This document shows positions 62,679-64,000 of a stretch of DNA of 64,000 nt, piece by piece. This stretch comes from Pseudisothecium myosuroides (lineage: Eukaryota > Streptophyta > Bryopsida > Hypnales > Lembophyllaceae): assembly GCA_951799445.1 (NCBI GenBank), contig OX637293.1, positions 868,001 through 932,000 on the forward strand. Direction: 5' to 3'. The notes under the pieces are model-generated. The model was given only the letters and a program-made list of their open reading frames with translations, was not told where the DNA came from and did not search any database. Position 1 is the stretch's first letter. Each line of letters starts with the position of its first letter. Position numbers and translations under genes: made by a program.

Positions 62679-63417
62679 GGGTGATTGCATGAATGACTGG
62701 TTATTTTTGTTCCACTTTGGCTATTTTCAGCTAGTACTCCTAGTACTATGAGCTTTTTGCATATGAATTTTTTTAAATAATAAAATAAGTATAATTAGCA
62801 TAACACTAGAAATAGCATATCACCAAAATTTCAGACCTAAAAAAAATCTAGGTAAAAAGTTATTCACAAAAAATGTGAGCTGAAATTTTAAAGAAAATAC
62901 ATAGTTTGACGTTTTAATTTGTACAGAATAGGAAAAGCAATTTTCAAAGAACTAAAAATTAGCCATTTTGAGAGACCTTATATTGAAGAGATTTCACCAA
63001 AAAAATTATCTTGAAACCATCTTCAACATTTAAAATTTCGGGCGCAAGGGAGCCTTCTTTGCATAGACGTAGAGGACATAAAATATAATATTTTTTAATG
63101 CCCCTTGGTAGGAACATGACTTCCTACTATGGAAATAGACCATACAAATTTCAGCTCCAAATCATTAAATTTGGGTACTCCATAGGACTAAAAACCCTTA
63201 AAACTCAAAACGTGACATATTAGTTTAAATGATTTTTAAATATAAAATGATTTTTGAAAATTTCTGAAAAATATGAGATATGATTAAACTCAAGAGAGGC
63301 AATCTCCAATAAAAATTTCAAGTTCACGCGAGTCATGCTGCAAAAGTTATAGCAAAAGGAAGCTTTGACACTCCTTTTGTGACAAAGTTTCAGTACCGGT
63401 CTTTCATGCAATCACCC
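62679..63417 (+). mobile_element. 0.74-kb inverted-repeat element H, copy 2
   Basis: The ends are GGGTGATTGCATGAATGAC and, reversed, GGGTGATTGCATGAAAGAC, so the two tips of this copy agree with each other better than with copy 1. It lies in direct orientation 382 bp after copy 1. It has no ORF above chance. Confidence 0.85.
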
Positions 63418-63526
63418 CAAAAGACATATTATTTTCCATTGGATGATTTCAAGGAAGCCTCAAAGATGAAAAAAAATAAAAAAAATTTGTCCAATATTTT
63501 TGGGTAGGATTGTCCACGTTGATTGA

Positions 63527-63760
63527 TGGCCAATTTCATTAAAATGGCGGTATTCCATGTGCCATTGTCCATTTTGAACTCCATTAAAATGCCAACATTC
63601 AAAAGTAACATCTAAGATTGGTATTGATTACAAACATCTAGGCTAAACATAGATTTCAAAAATCTAGGGCTGCTATAGATTTCAGACCGCGTGGTTTGAA
63701 TTGAAACATGTGCCTAACTCCCTAAGTTACGGAATAACGCCATTTTAATGAAATTGGCCA
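63527..63760. mobile_element. MITE, family G, long copy (234 bp)
   Basis: It starts TGGCCAATTTCATTAAAATG and ends in its complement (CATTTTAATGAAATTGGCCA), a perfect 20-bp inverted repeat at the tips. The interior includes GCCAACATTCAAAAG and TTGGTATTGAT, the blocks that tie the short intergenic copies to the intronic ones. Confidence 0.9.
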
Positions 63761-64000
63761 TATTGTTGGTTGAAAGGTTACAATAGGCATGAAATGCTTG
63801 TAGAAATTAGAGATTTTGAAGTTTTGCAAAATAAATTTTTTCCACTTTTCAAGTACAAATACATCTTTTAATCCACCATTTGGTTTTTGTTTTCTAAAAA
63901 ATGTGGTGGAAAAATTGATTCAAAAAGGTCTAATCTATTGCCAATTGTGGCATTGCAAGATTTTATTAGATGTGTTTAATGTCTTGGATTGCCTTAAAAA

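Overview
This window is nuclear DNA of a land plant. It holds two plant-specific NAC transcription factors, a DUF247 membrane protein and a mitochondrial-type enoyl-CoA hydratase whose introns all follow GT-AG. The intergenic DNA is AT-rich and full of short inverted-repeat DNA transposons. I cannot fix the species. Introns are short (about 130 to 550 bp), which argues against a conifer-like genome. I saw no reverse transcriptase, integrase or other LTR-retrotransposon coding sequence, no tRNA and no organelle insert.

Four genes are well supported. (1) A NAM/CUC-like NAC factor, + strand, 25191-26765, 3 coding exons, 425 aa, behind a GC-rich promoter and a long leader that probably contains an intron. 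(2) A stress-type (ATAF/NAP-like) NAC factor, - strand, 40122-37808, 4 exons, 351 aa. (3) A 3-methylglutaconyl-CoA hydratase-like crotonase, - strand, 47545-44428, 8 exons, 341 aa, with both catalytic glutamates. (4) An intronless DUF247 protein, - strand, 56481-54958, 507 aa, with a C-terminal membrane anchor. For the three spliced genes the exons I joined keep the frame throughout.

Layout: 1-22.9 kb is gene-poor, with a 245-bp tandem triplication, other short tandem repeats and MITEs. 22.9-27 kb is the first NAC locus. 27-37.8 kb is gene-poor and holds a cluster of 0.9-kb elements with TTAA ends. 37.8-47.9 kb holds the second NAC gene and the hydratase, both on the minus strand, separated by 4.3 kb of non-coding DNA of near-genic composition. 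48-54 kb is repeat-rich and ends in a 0.57-kb foldback. 54.2-57.8 kb is the DUF247 gene between two related direct repeats. 57.8-64 kb is repeats again, including two diverged 0.73-kb elements with matching terminal inverted repeats.

The genes do not form a pathway or cluster: two are regulators, one is amino-acid catabolism and one is a plasma-membrane-type DUF247 protein. I found no convincing undescribed multi-gene system. The most distinctive content is the set of non-autonomous transposon families: a TTAA-ended 0.9-kb family with about eight copies, a 229-bp TTAACCC-ended family, a Mutator-like MITE with a visible 10-bp target duplication, and one MITE family found in introns of two neighbouring genes.
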